Source: Prevotella sp. (lineage in GTDB: Bacteria; Bacteroidota; Bacteroidia; Bacteroidales; Bacteroidaceae). Taken from it: a stretch of 42,065 bases of DNA. Position numbers and translations under genes: made by a program. The stretch's first letter is position 1; every line of letters begins with the position of its first letter. The stretch lies in NCBI GenBank assembly GCA_017455495.1, contig JAFTAR010000014.1:1-42065 (forward strand), read 5' to 3'. Positions 8,455-17,415 of this stretch are shown here, in pieces. The notes under the pieces were generated by a model. That model searched no databases and was not told the DNA's origin. It was given only the letters and a program-made list of their open reading frames with translations.

Positions 8455-11400
8455 TTACAGGTTGATGTTCACTCCCATAGCGAAGCTGCGTCCAGCTGGC
8501 AGCAGGCCGGTGTCTATGCCCTGTGCCAGGCTGCTGGTGAAGGGCGATGCGTTGGCGGGGTCGCTGCCAAGGTAGTGGGTGAGGGTGAAGAGGTTCTGTG
8601 CCGAGCCCCAGATGGTGATGCCCTGCAGGTAGGTGCTCTGTATGGGCAGGTGCCAGGAGAGGGTAACATCGGCCAGTCGCAGGTAGCTGCCGTCTTCAAT
8701 CCAGCGGTCGCTGAAGCGGCTGTTGCCCATGGGGTCGGTATAGCTCACGCGCGGAATGTCGGTCTGCTGGTCCTCAGCCCTCCAGTGGTGCTCCATGGCA
8801 GTGGTCTGGTTGAGGAACAGGCTTCCGCACTCAAGCATTGAGCGCTGGTAGTTGTAGATGTCGTTGCCAAGTGAGTAGGTCATTGTGGCGCTCAGGGTGA
8901 AGTCCTTCCAAGTGAGCTTGGTGAAGATGTTGCCGTAGATGTCGGGGTTGGGGTCGCCAATGATGGTGCGGTCCTCTTCGTTGATGAGGCCTCTGTCGGC
9001 GGGGAAACCGCCGACCACGGACTCGGAGCTGAGGTCAAGGAAGCGCATGTCGCCTGCCTGGAAGTAGCTGCGGTCGCCATTCTGGAGCAGGATGTAGTGG
9101 GCATCGTCGGCAGCCTGATTAGAGGTTGTGTATACGCCGTCGGTCTTGTAGCCGTAGAACAGGCCCACGGGCTGGCCCACCTCGCTGATGATGGTAGCTC
9201 CGTAGATGTTGGTCAGGATGGGAGTGTTGTTGTCGGGCAGAGCCGTAAGCTTGTTCTTATAGTGTCCGGCCGAGGCTCCCAGCTCCCATGTGAAGTTCTT
9301 CAGTGCCAGCAGCTTGGCGTTGATGCTGAAGTCGAAGCCTTCGTTCTGTAGCTTGCCTTCGTTGCTCCAGTTCTGGCTCAGTCCGCTGGTGTAGGCCAGC
9401 TGCTGAAGTGCCAGCAGGTTTGACGTCCACGACTTGAACACGTTGATTTGCAATGAGAGGCGGTTGTCAAGGAAGTTGCCGGTGAGTCCTGCCGTGAAGC
9501 GGCGGGTTGACTCCCACTGCAGGTCGGTGTTGCCTATGTTGCCTATCACCTTGCCGGAGGCGCGCTCGCCCAGCATGCGCTTTGCTATAAAGTAGGAACG
9601 CGAGGCGGTGTAGTCAATGTCGTCGTTGCCGGTTACGTCGAAGCCAACGTTGAGCCGCAGGTAGTTGATGCCCTTGGCATCGGCCAGCCACTTCTCGTTG
9701 CTCATCACCCATGCACCCTCGATGCTTGGGAACAGTCCCCACACGGTGCCGAAGGCATTGAGTCCGGAGGCATCCTCACCGAAGCGCGAGGAGGCGTGGG
9801 CCGAGATGCCGCCGCTGAGGTAGTAGCGGTCGGCGTAGCTGTAGTTGGCCAGGGCGTACCAGGTAAGCTCGCGCGTTTTGTCGTCGGCACCGCCGGTGCT
9901 CTTGAAGCGCAGCGATGACGACATGTTTGGCGTCTTGTCGTTGCCGCCGTTGTAGCCCTTCTGCGAGGTAATCTTGTATTCGCTGCTCATGAAGCGCAGG
10001 CCGAACATCACGTTGAGCAGGGATGACCGGAATTTCTTGTTCCAGTTAAGGCGGGTGTCGCTCTGTATGGCGGTCTGGCGGGCCGTCAGGCTCTGCTCAA
10101 TGTTCTGCAGGGTGGTTCCCTCGTCAAGGCCGTCAACGATGAACGTAGGCACGCCGCTGATGGGCAGGTAGTAGTTCTCGTTGGTGTTGATGAGGCCCAG
10201 GGTGAAGTGCTCCTGTAAGGAGAGGTTGCGGTTGAAGGTGTACTTCGGCGTGATGTCGAACATGATGAGGCGGTTGCCGAAGGAGTTGCGGTTCTTGCCG
10301 TCACCGTAGCGCAGTATGCTTGACGGGTTGGCCAGCCGGCCGCGTCCCTGGAACATGCCCTCAAGGTAGTCGTCGGCCTCTGCCAGGTAGTGGCTCAGGC
10401 GGCCGTTCTTGTCGTAGGCGTAGGGCGAGAGGAACGGAGCCTTGGCCAGTGCTATGAACGAAGGCGAGGTGATGACGTTGCCGAGGGGATCCTCTGGCGT
10501 GCCGTCATCGCGCAGCGAGCGGTCCACATCGCTGTAGCTGGCATCGAAACGCACGTTGAGGTGGTCGGTGATGACGATGTCGCTGTTCAGTCGCATGTTG
10601 AAGCGCGAGTAGTCGTTCTTGCGCAGAGTGGTCTTGCCCAGGGTGTAGCCTACGCTGAGGTTGTAGGAAGCGGCGTCGTCGCCACCTTGCACGTTGATGC
10701 CGTAGTTCTGTGAGAAAGCATTGTGGTACACCTCGTCGGTCCAGTCCGTCTGGTTGTGGTACTGGTTGTAATAATAATATGTAGGCTCGCTGTTGAGGTA
10801 CTTCATCTTGCTCATGGAGGCAGGATTGATGTGGCCGTTGAGAAGCTCTGTGGTGTACAGGCGGTAGGCGCTGGCATCCATCATCTCCGGCAGGCGCGGG
10901 GTCATGTCGTAGCGTCCGCTTATGTTCACGTCAATCTTGGTGGCCATTGACTTGTTGCGCTTGGTGTGGATCACGAGCACGCCGTTGGCACCCTTGGCAC
11001 CGTAGAGGGCGGTGCCGTTGGTGAGCACCTCTATGCTCTCAATGTCATTGACGTTGATGTTGGCAAGGATGTTGTTGTAGTAGCCCTCGTGGAGCATCTC
11101 GCGGTTGTACTGCATGTCCATGATGACATCATCAATGACAACCAGCGGCTGGGCGTTGGCCCACAGCGAGTTGATGCCCTGTATGAACATGTTGTTGCCC
11201 ATGCCGGTGATGGCGCTGCGGCCCACGGTGCGCACTTGCGACCCTAACTGGCTGGCAATGAGAGGGTCGGCGCTGAGGTGCTGCGCGTTTGATGCCAGTT
11301 CGCGGTTGGCCGGAGCCTGGCGCGTGGTGACGGCAGTGGGGTTCTTGGTATAGGTAGGGCTGAACACGTCGCGGAAGAGGCGTCCGTCGGCATGGCCGTC

Positions 11401-11715
11401 AGAGCCAATGGCCGTCTGCTGCAGGTTGTAGCCCTCCACGCGCATGAGCACAGAGTTGGTTTGTTCCGGCACCTGCAGTTCGTAGTGGCCGGCTTCGTCG
11501 GTCATGGCGGTCATGGTCTGTCCGTTGAAGGCCGACACTATGACACCGGCCATGGGCTGGCCCGTGGCGGCATCGATGACAGTGCCGCTGACGGTCTTTG
11601 TGGCATCCTGCGCCACTGCGTGGCTGATGAATAGAGAACAAATAATAAATAATAAACCTTTCGGGTTCTTAATCAGTCCTCCTAAGATGTTATATAGCAG
11701 TTTCATAATCTTCAT
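8455..11715 (-). CDS. SusC/RagA-family TonB-dependent channel (second)
   Basis: 1,086 residues. A signal peptide ending SHAVAQD is followed by a carboxypeptidase-regulatory-like domain (VSGTVIDAATGQPMAGVIVSA, about residues 43-120), a plug domain (about 140-255, with PLVVIDDVIMD and IESIEVLTNGTALYGAKGANG) and a 22-strand-type barrel ending in FAMGVNINL. The first part of the plug is atypical: where most SusC proteins have a VRG motif before the glycine-rich turn, this one reads NMFIQGINSL. A start at 11706 (MKLLYN) is equally possible. Only 14 bases separate it from the upstream FAS1 gene, so they are co-transcribed. It forms the membrane channel for the SusD encoded next. About half of its signal peptide (PKGLLFII-SLF-SHA) is shared with the first SusC of the operon. 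Confidence 0.92.
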   Translation of the reverse strand: MKIMKLLYNILGGLIKNPKGLLFIICSLFISHAVAQDATKTVSGTVIDAATGQPMAGVIVSAFNGQTMTAMTDEAGHYELQVPEQTNSVLMRVEGYNLQQTAIGSDGHADGRLFRDVFSPTYTKNPTAVTTRQAPANRELASNAQHLSADPLIASQLGSQVRTVGRSAITGMGNNMFIQGINSLWANAQPLVVIDDVIMDMQYNREMLHEGYYNNILANINVNDIESIEVLTNGTALYGAKGANGVLVIHTKRNKSMATKIDVNISGRYDMTPRLPEMMDASAYRLYTTELLNGHINPASMSKMKYLNSEPTYYYYNQYHNQTDWTDEVYHNAFSQNYGINVQGGDDAASYNLSVGYTLGKTTLRKNDYSRFNMRLNSDIVITDHLNVRFDASYSDVDRSLRDDGTPEDPLGNVITSPSFIALAKAPFLSPYAYDKNGRLSHYLAEADDYLEGMFQGRGRLANPSSILRYGDGKNRNSFGNRLIMFDITPKYTFNRNLSLQEHFTLGLINTNENYYLPISGVPTFIVDGLDEGTTLQNIEQSLTARQTAIQSDTRLNWNKKFRSSLLNVMFGLRFMSSEYKITSQKGYNGGNDKTPNMSSSLRFKSTGGADDKTRELTWYALANYSYADRYYLSGGISAHASSRFGEDASGLNAFGTVWGLFPSIEGAWVMSNEKWLADAKGINYLRLNVGFDVTGNDDIDYTASRSYFIAKRMLGERASGKVIGNIGNTDLQWESTRRFTAGLTGNFLDNRLSLQINVFKSWTSNLLALQQLAYTSGLSQNWSNEGKLQNEGFDFSINAKLLALKNFTWELGASAGHYKNKLTALPDNNTPILTNIYGATIISEVGQPVGLFYGYKTDGVYTTSNQAADDAHYILLQNGDRSYFQAGDMRFLDLSSESVVGGFPADRGLINEEDRTIIGDPNPDIYGNIFTKLTWKDFTLSATMTYSLGNDIYNYQRSMLECGSLFLNQTTAMEHHWRAEDQQTDIPRVSYTDPMGNSRFSDRWIEDGSYLRLADVTLSWHLPIQSTYLQGITIWGSAQNLFTLTHYLGSDPANASPFTSSLAQGIDTGLLPAGRSFAMGVNINL

Positions 11716-11728
11716 TTATTATTTGTTC
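11636..11728 (-). repeat. AT-rich inverted repeat bracketing the second susC start
   Basis: GAACAAATAATAAAT at 11636-11650, inside the signal-peptide codons, is the perfect reverse complement of ATTTATTATTTGTTC at 11714-11728, just upstream of the start. The 63 bases between hold the beginning of the gene. The outer arm overlaps the first base pairs of the ATG at 11715. Confidence 0.65.
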
Positions 11729-11729
11729 A

Positions 11730-13406
11730 TTACTCATTGTTATTTAGCGAAGCGCTTTTTGGCCGCAGCAGTATGCAGTCAAGATACATCTCGCGTGCGA
11801 AGCTGGCGGTCTCGCGCGGCAGTATGCTGCAAGTCAGCTTGAGGCTCACCTTGATGTCCTGCTGGCCGTAGTTGCATGCGGGGAAGGTGAAGTTCTCTGC
11901 CACTACGATAGTGTCAACATGCTCGGGGGCGGTTCGGAACTGTGTGTTACCGCAGTTGAAGCTTTGCTCCCTGCCGTTCTCGTCGACATAGTTCACAGTG
12001 GCCTTGAACTTGCATGGGTTCAAGTTGGGGTTGACGGAGTTGCTTACCGACTTTGGCAGCACCACTACACAGATGTCATACGTGCCGGATAGGGTGTTGT
12101 TCAGGCGGTATGTCAGTTCCCAGTTCGACGTTGTGCTTGTTGGCACCACCTGTAGGTATGCATTTTCCGAGATGCTGTCGGCCACTTCGCGGCGGGTGTT
12201 GTAGGTGCAGCCCTTGTAGGTAGTGATGAGCGATGTGCTCTCGCCCTCGGCCCATATAGGCTTGAAGAAAGTCAGGGTGGGGTCGAATGGCCACTCGTCT
12301 ACCTTGTAAACCATGCCGTTGCTGCATGTCATGGCCTGAGCTCCGCTTAGTATTCCGTCGGAAGCGAAGGGACTCTTGAACACGTGGTACACCGGCTTGC
12401 CGGCCACCCATGAGCGGCGCCAGCTGAGGTAGGGCACTGATACGAGCGAGTCGGCAGTGCTCTTCTGGTCGGTGAGGTTGAACACGGCGTCCTCCATCAA
12501 GGCGCGGCAGGTGTAGTGCTGCTCCAGTGAGTCGGCCTTGAGCACGGTGGCATCGTACTTGAAGTACTGGCTGGCCTGCTGCCAGACCTTGAGCCAGCCC
12601 TCGTTGGTGGGCACCACCACCCAGTAGGCAGAGTCCTCGCTGGCCAGATAGCCTATGCGCTCCAGCATGCGGTTGCGCTCAATGACAACCGAGTCAATAT
12701 AGACGGGCACACCCTCGACAATGCCGCTCGACACCGATGCATCGGCATCAAACCAGTCCTCCTCGTATTGGCGCAGGATGATGCCTATCTCGTTTAGCTC
12801 GGGCATGTCGCACAGTGCCTCATATATATTATAGTTGTAGGGCAGTGGGCGCTCAATGATGTGGAGCACGCCGTTGGCGGCTGCGATGTTAGCCTGCCTT
12901 ACAATGGAGTTGCCCGTGATGTTGATGTGCTTTGAGTTGAGCATGAGCACGGGCTTCATCTCGGCAAGCAGCGAGCTGTTGGAGCGCGAGATGTGGTTCT
13001 TCACGAAGAACTTCTCAACGATGCTGTCGCCCTGGTCGGTCTGAGTGAGGCTTATCAGTGAGTCAGCGTTGAACGAGCCGTTCTCGGGTGCTACGACGGT
13101 GAACGACTGGTCGGCATTCTCAAGCAGCTGGCGGTAGCTCACGGGGGTCTTGTGGTGCATGCGGAACACCATGGTGTGCTCCAGCACGCGGCGGAAGTCG
13201 CTAAGCTCGGAGCGCTGCTCCATCTGCTGCCATAGCGTCAGGCTGCTGCTCTCGCCGCTGCTCTCATAGTGGTCGTCCCAGTCGGAGCAGGAGGAAAAAG
13301 CCCACCCAAGCCCTCCCAAAGGGAGGGATGTCATTATAGCTGAGATTCCAGGAAGGAGGCTTCTCATGCTCTTCAGGCAGGCTGTCTTTATTATCTTTTT
13401 TATCAT
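11730..13406 (-). CDS. FAS1 (fasciclin) domain lipoprotein
   Basis: 558 residues with the lipidated Cys at position 40 (GWAFSSC). The first FAS1-type domain spans about residues 55-190, with the two hallmark segments: an SFTVVAPENGSF strand-turn and AANGVLHIIERPL. A second, more diverged unit (about 190-385) contains YWVVVPTNEGWLKV and ends near SNGMVYKVDEWPF. The C-terminal 150 residues look like a beta-sandwich (GTYDICVVVLPKS...) and end with DCILLRPKSASLNNNE. FAS1 domains commonly mediate adhesion or protein-protein contact. In Bacteroidetes they occur as surface lipoproteins in some SusCD operons, where their ligand is mostly unknown. The signal-peptide codons belong to a repeated cassette almost identical to that of the preceding gene. 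Confidence 0.85.
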   Translation of the reverse strand: MIKKIIKTACLKSMRSLLPGISAIMTSLPLGGLGWAFSSCSDWDDHYESSGESSSLTLWQQMEQRSELSDFRRVLEHTMVFRMHHKTPVSYRQLLENADQSFTVVAPENGSFNADSLISLTQTDQGDSIVEKFFVKNHISRSNSSLLAEMKPVLMLNSKHINITGNSIVRQANIAAANGVLHIIERPLPYNYNIYEALCDMPELNEIGIILRQYEEDWFDADASVSSGIVEGVPVYIDSVVIERNRMLERIGYLASEDSAYWVVVPTNEGWLKVWQQASQYFKYDATVLKADSLEQHYTCRALMEDAVFNLTDQKSTADSLVSVPYLSWRRSWVAGKPVYHVFKSPFASDGILSGAQAMTCSNGMVYKVDEWPFDPTLTFFKPIWAEGESTSLITTYKGCTYNTRREVADSISENAYLQVVPTSTTSNWELTYRLNNTLSGTYDICVVVLPKSVSNSVNPNLNPCKFKATVNYVDENGREQSFNCGNTQFRTAPEHVDTIVVAENFTFPACNYGQQDIKVSLKLTCSILPRETASFAREMYLDCILLRPKSASLNNNE

Positions 13407-13476
13407 AACACAATGTAGTTTCTAATTGTTTTTTTTCTATCTCAACATCCCTCCCTTTGGGAGGGCTTGGGTGGGC
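13300..13476 (-). repeat. Start-codon cassette A: inverted G4/palindrome arms
   Basis: Arms 13300-13331 and 13445-13476 are perfect 32-bp inverted repeats; flanking A/T runs extend the match to 36. Each arm contains the palindrome CCCTCCCTTTGGGAGGG continuing into CTTGGGTGGG, so its G-rich strand holds GGGAGGGCTTGGGTGGG. The 113-base interior contains the ATG (13404-13406) and most signal-peptide codons. The inner arm encodes TSLPLGGLGWA. The segment 13300-13406 matches cassette B at 106 of 107 bases by hand count. Confidence 0.9.
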
Positions 13477-13491
13477 TTTTGGGGGAGGGTC

Positions 13492-15510
13492 TTAGTGTGT
13501 GTCCTCGCCTTCGGGGCTTCCGTAGACGCTCTTAGGACAGAGTTCAATGTAGTCGAACGACCAGTAGCGGTCGGGGTCGTCAAGTACCTGGCGGAAGCGC
13601 AGGTGATAGCTCTTCTCGCTGTCAAGGTAGGCCGTGGCCAGTATGCGGCGCATGGGGCTGAGGGCGCGCATGGAGTCATCGCCGCCTCCGGGATGCCACA
13701 CGTCGGTCGACTTCATGTAGCCGCGGTTGTGCATGGCCTTGTCGTTGGCGGTGTTCTCCTCCTCGTCCTCAGAGTCGGCCACCCATCCTATGGTGGGGTC
13801 GTTGCCATAGACGCGCAGGTCGATAGGTATGCCGCAAGGCTCGTTCTCAAGATACACCTGCACCACGCCGCGCTCATCGCCGGGAGTGTAGCCCAGGCGA
13901 ATCTCGTAGGTTCCCGTGGGCACGGGGGGCAGCTTGAAGCTCACGTCGAACACACCGCTTATACACACGGCGTTGGCCTGGTAGCTCCACCAGTACTCCA
14001 CGTCGCTGTGAACTCCCACGAAGGTTTCCTTTGAGCAGGTCCAGTCGGTGATGTATCCGTTCTTGAAGCCGGTGAGGATGTCCTCGCCGAAGCGTCCGCG
14101 CCCGTTGCAGTTCATGAAGTCGGGGCTAAGCACGGTGGCGTCAATGCGTATGCGGCGGTTGAGAACCACGTCGCGCACCTGCGGGGTGTAGCAGAGAATA
14201 TCGTCAAGGTAATGGTACACGCCGTTAACGGCATCCTGGTCTGTTGAGCCAGACTCAGAGGGTGAGAGCACCTTCACGCCGGGGATGAACACTCCGCGCT
14301 CGGCCTTGTTCTGCACGCCGCGGCGGTTGATGAACAGTCCGGCAGAATTTCCTGCAAAGCGCATGATGGTGCCGGGAAGCATGGTCTCGTAGTACTCCTC
14401 AGCATCTATGAGCGAGGTGTTGAGGCAGCGCTCGCGAATGGTGCCTGAGGGCACCCAGCTGTTATACTGGCCTATGCGGTTCAGCAGGTGGTAGCTCACA
14501 AAGCGGTTCAGCGGGTTGCGGCGGTTGTGCGGGTCGTCATCGTAGAGGCCGGCATCGGCAGGATAGGTCTGGTCGTAGACCTGCTTGGCGTATGCCTTAA
14601 GGTCGTCAATGGTGTATATGCCATGGCGGTGGAACACGCTGTCGGGCTCAACAAAGGCAGTGTACTTGAAGTAGCGCTTGCCCACCCAGAAGGTGCGGGT
14701 GTAGGCGGCACCGCCGCTGGTGCATCGCTCCATGGTGCCGGTGTTGACAGAGTCCTCGCCGCAAGAATAGGTCTCGTCCTCGTTGAGGGTCAGCGAGTCG
14801 GCCATGCCCGTCAGGCGGAGGGCCAGTGTGAACAGTGTCAGTATGCTGTCGGCCTCTATCTTGTCTGGCAGAAGCGAGCTGCTTCTTGTGATGGTGTTGT
14901 TGATAACATGGACAACGCCGTTGGTGACGGAGTCGTCGCGCTCCACAACGCGCGAGTTCTTATTAATATAATAGATGAGCTTGTTGTTGTTTGTCACGTC
15001 CGAGTCGCTTGACAGCACTATTGAGGCATCAATCATGTTCAGCTCCGGCAGTGCGCCCTCGCTGATGTCGGTGGTGAAGAATGCTCCCTTCTTTATGATG
15101 TGGGTGCGGGCCAGTGTGTCGCATGTGGCGGCAGGAATGTCGTCTATGCTGCTGTAGCCGTTGCGCTGAAGATAGCGCTCCATGCCATCGTTGGTGGGGG
15201 CAAATACGGTGTACTTGAGCAGGCCGGCAGTGCTGTAGGTGCCGTAGGTGGACAGCAGGGAGTAGTAGGGCGTGCGCTTAAGCAGGCCTATGAACTCGCT
15301 GAACAGCTCGGGGCGCTCCTCAAGGAACTGGGCGGCTGTGAGCTTGGTCGAGGAGTAGTAGTTCTCGGGCACGTCGTCGTCGTTGTCAACGCAGGAGGAT
15401 ACAGCCCACCCAAGCCCTCCCAAAGGGAGGGATGTCATTATAGCTGAGATTCCAGGAAGGAGGCTTCTCATGCTCTTCAGGCAGGCTGTCTTTATTATCT
15501 TTTTAATCAT
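13492..15510 (-). CDS. FAS1 (fasciclin) domain lipoprotein
   Basis: 672 residues with the lipidated Cys at 40 (GWAVSSC). The first FAS1 domain is at about 60-210, with KYTVFAPTNDGM and TNGVVHVINNTI as the conserved segments. A second is at about 210-430, with FVEPDSVFHRHGIYTIDDLKAY and NGVYHYLDDIL. A C-terminal beta-rich region (about 440-670) contains GTYEIRLGYTPGDERGVVQVYL and ends with DYIELCPKSVYGSPEGEDTH. The same layout of two FAS1 units plus a sandwich-like tail occurs in the next gene, so the two are probably diverged duplicates. The mature parts have drifted far apart while the signal peptides remain almost identical at the DNA level. It is likely a surface lipoprotein working with the adjacent SusCD pairs. 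Confidence 0.85.
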   Translation of the reverse strand: MIKKIIKTACLKSMRSLLPGISAIMTSLPLGGLGWAVSSCVDNDDDVPENYYSSTKLTAAQFLEERPELFSEFIGLLKRTPYYSLLSTYGTYSTAGLLKYTVFAPTNDGMERYLQRNGYSSIDDIPAATCDTLARTHIIKKGAFFTTDISEGALPELNMIDASIVLSSDSDVTNNNKLIYYINKNSRVVERDDSVTNGVVHVINNTITRSSSLLPDKIEADSILTLFTLALRLTGMADSLTLNEDETYSCGEDSVNTGTMERCTSGGAAYTRTFWVGKRYFKYTAFVEPDSVFHRHGIYTIDDLKAYAKQVYDQTYPADAGLYDDDPHNRRNPLNRFVSYHLLNRIGQYNSWVPSGTIRERCLNTSLIDAEEYYETMLPGTIMRFAGNSAGLFINRRGVQNKAERGVFIPGVKVLSPSESGSTDQDAVNGVYHYLDDILCYTPQVRDVVLNRRIRIDATVLSPDFMNCNGRGRFGEDILTGFKNGYITDWTCSKETFVGVHSDVEYWWSYQANAVCISGVFDVSFKLPPVPTGTYEIRLGYTPGDERGVVQVYLENEPCGIPIDLRVYGNDPTIGWVADSEDEEENTANDKAMHNRGYMKSTDVWHPGGGDDSMRALSPMRRILATAYLDSEKSYHLRFRQVLDDPDRYWSFDYIELCPKSVYGSPEGEDTH

Positions 15511-15579
15511 AATACGAATAATTTTCTAAGTTTTCTTATCTATCTTAACATCCCTCCCTTTGGGAGGGCTTGGGTAGGC
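15404..15579 (-). repeat. Start-codon cassette B: inverted G4/palindrome arms
   Basis: Arms 15404-15435 and 15548-15579 are inverted copies with one mismatch (A at 15576 breaks the last G-tract of the outer arm). The interior, 15436-15547, carries the ATG at 15508-15510. The inner arm and signal-peptide codons match cassette A nearly perfectly, whereas the 5' UTR part of the interior (15511-15547) does not, so conservation stops at the start codon. Confidence 0.9.
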
Positions 15580-15591
15580 CCTTTCGGTCCT

Positions 15592-17334
15592 CTACTTTGT
15601 CAGCTCCGAGTCCTCGCCGGTGGTGAAGGCCGGGTTCTGCGTTAGCAGCGGGTTGACCTTCAGCTCGCTCTTGGCGTAGGGGAAGTAGATGATGTTCGGG
15701 TCGGCCAGCTTGATCTTGAGTGCATTGACGTTCTCAAGGTACTTGCGGGTGCATAGGTTCACGAGGCGCGAGTTGTCGCCGTCGCGGCGTGCGAAGCGCA
15801 CGAGGTCGAACCAGCGCTTGCCCTCGTATAGGAATTCACGCTGGCGCTCTTCAAGTACCAGGTCCTCCATGGCAGCCTGTGAGTCAATGTAGTCGGCCTT
15901 CTTCAGAGTGCTGGAGCGGTTGCCTCCCACAGCGTCGTTGGCGCGCTTGTTCACCACGTCGATCAGGGTGAAGGCTTTGTCAAGGTCGCCCACGCTGTTG
16001 CGCTCTATGAGAGCCTCGGCCTTGATGAGCAGCATGTCGCTGAGACGATAGAAAATCCAGTTGGCATTGCCTTCGGAACGGAACGAGCTGGTGAGGCGTA
16101 TGTCCCTCTCAGTGGTAACGTTCTGTGTGTTATATGATACGGAGGTGCGTGCATACTTTGTGATGGCGTAGCGAGAACTCTGCAGTTCGGCAGACTCGTA
16201 GGCACGTCCGTCGGTGCGCTTGAATACGTTATTGCTGGCCGTGGCAACATCCTTGAAAAGGAAGTCGGGAGCTACCAGGCGGCCCACCACGTCATCGTTA
16301 TAGCTGTAATAGCTGCTCACGAGCGAGTTATGCTGGCTCTGCGTGGTGCTGAAGTACAGCTCGAAGATGCTCTCAAAGGAGTTGCCCTGGCCGAATATCT
16401 CGTTGTAGGCATTGCCGCACATGGTGCTGCCCACAGGTTTGGTGAGTATCATGGGTATGCTGTCAATGAGGTCTATGTCGTTCACGTTGCCCTCGCGCTC
16501 CAGCATCTCCTGATACTGTTGCTGCTTGAAGGCTATGACAGCGTCGCAGCAGGCAATGGCCTGGTCCCAGTCGCCTCGCCAGAGGTAGAGGTCGGCCAGC
16601 AGAGCCTGGATGGCGCTGCGCGTCACCCGGCTGCTGTTCTGCCAGGCGTTAGAGCTGTCATCCACATAGTAGCGGCGCACGGCATCGTCCTTCACGCTTT
16701 CAAGCGAGGTGATGAGCGAGTCAAGCACAGCGTTGAACGGCGTGGCAGGCAGAATGTAGGTCTGCGTGTCGTCAATGCTGGGCTCAGTGCTGTAGGGCAC
16801 GTCGCGGAAGGTGCGTATCAGGTAGAAGTAGCACAGCGAGCGCAGCATGGTGGCCTCGGCAACGTTGGCCCGCATCTCGTTTTCGGTGTAGTTTGGGTCG
16901 ATGGCCTGCACCAGCGGAGCGTAGTGGCACACGGTGTTGCAGCGGTTTATGCACTCATAGAACTTGCCCCAGTTGCAGAACGGGCTGGAAGGCAGGAGGT
17001 TCTCCTTGAGAATTTCGTTGATGTCGTTGGGCACGCTGGCTCCGGCACGGATGTTGTCAGAGCGGAGCTCGCCCCAAACGCACATGCGCAGCAGGGCGTC
17101 GCCGTTCTCCAGGGTCTCGTAGCAGCTGTTCAGCACGCTGGTGACGTCGGCCTTCTCCGTCCAGTAGTTCTCCAGCACCACGTCGTTCATGGGCAGGATG
17201 TCAAGGAAGTCGGAGCAGGAGGAAAAAGCCCACCCAAGCCCTCCCAAGGGGAGGGATGTTAATATAGCAGAGATTCCTGGAAGGATTCTTCTCATGCTCT
17301 TTAGGCAGGCTGCTTTTATTTTATTTCTTATCAT
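15592..17334 (-). CDS. SusD/RagB-family nutrient-binding lipoprotein (first)
   Basis: 580 residues with the lipidated Cys at 40. The mature start CSDFLDILPMNDVVLENYWTE is canonical for the family. TPR-like helices follow (EATMLRSLCYFYLIRTFRDVPYS; ALLADLYLWRGDWDQAIACCDAVI), and the C-terminal family motif is LEERQREFLYEGKRWFDLVRFARRDGD. It pairs with the SusC gene whose stop lies 81 bases upstream. The signal peptide is a version of the cassette shared with the two downstream FAS1 genes (about 88 percent identical over 107 bases by hand count), although SusD and FAS1 proteins are unrelated, so the leader was acquired or exchanged independently of the mature protein. Confidence 0.95.
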   Translation of the reverse strand: MIRNKIKAACLKSMRRILPGISAILTSLPLGGLGWAFSSCSDFLDILPMNDVVLENYWTEKADVTSVLNSCYETLENGDALLRMCVWGELRSDNIRAGASVPNDINEILKENLLPSSPFCNWGKFYECINRCNTVCHYAPLVQAIDPNYTENEMRANVAEATMLRSLCYFYLIRTFRDVPYSTEPSIDDTQTYILPATPFNAVLDSLITSLESVKDDAVRRYYVDDSSNAWQNSSRVTRSAIQALLADLYLWRGDWDQAIACCDAVIAFKQQQYQEMLEREGNVNDIDLIDSIPMILTKPVGSTMCGNAYNEIFGQGNSFESIFELYFSTTQSQHNSLVSSYYSYNDDVVGRLVAPDFLFKDVATASNNVFKRTDGRAYESAELQSSRYAITKYARTSVSYNTQNVTTERDIRLTSSFRSEGNANWIFYRLSDMLLIKAEALIERNSVGDLDKAFTLIDVVNKRANDAVGGNRSSTLKKADYIDSQAAMEDLVLEERQREFLYEGKRWFDLVRFARRDGDNSRLVNLCTRKYLENVNALKIKLADPNIIYFPYAKSELKVNPLLTQNPAFTTGEDSELTK

Positions 17335-17402
17335 AATACAAATAAATTCTAATCGTTTTTATCTATCTCAACATCCCTCCCTTCGGGAGGGCTTGGGTGG
17401 GC
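17228..17402 (-). repeat. Start-codon cassette C: inverted G4/palindrome arms
   Basis: Arms 17228-17259 and 17371-17402 are inverted copies. They differ only in the three-base turn of the palindrome (CTT against TTC on the G-rich strand), while both seven-base stems and all four G-tracts are kept. The ATG at 17332-17334 lies in the interior. Variation limited to the turn is what selection for the stem, or for the G-tracts, would leave. Confidence 0.88.
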
Positions 17403-17415
17403 TTTGTTAAGTCTT

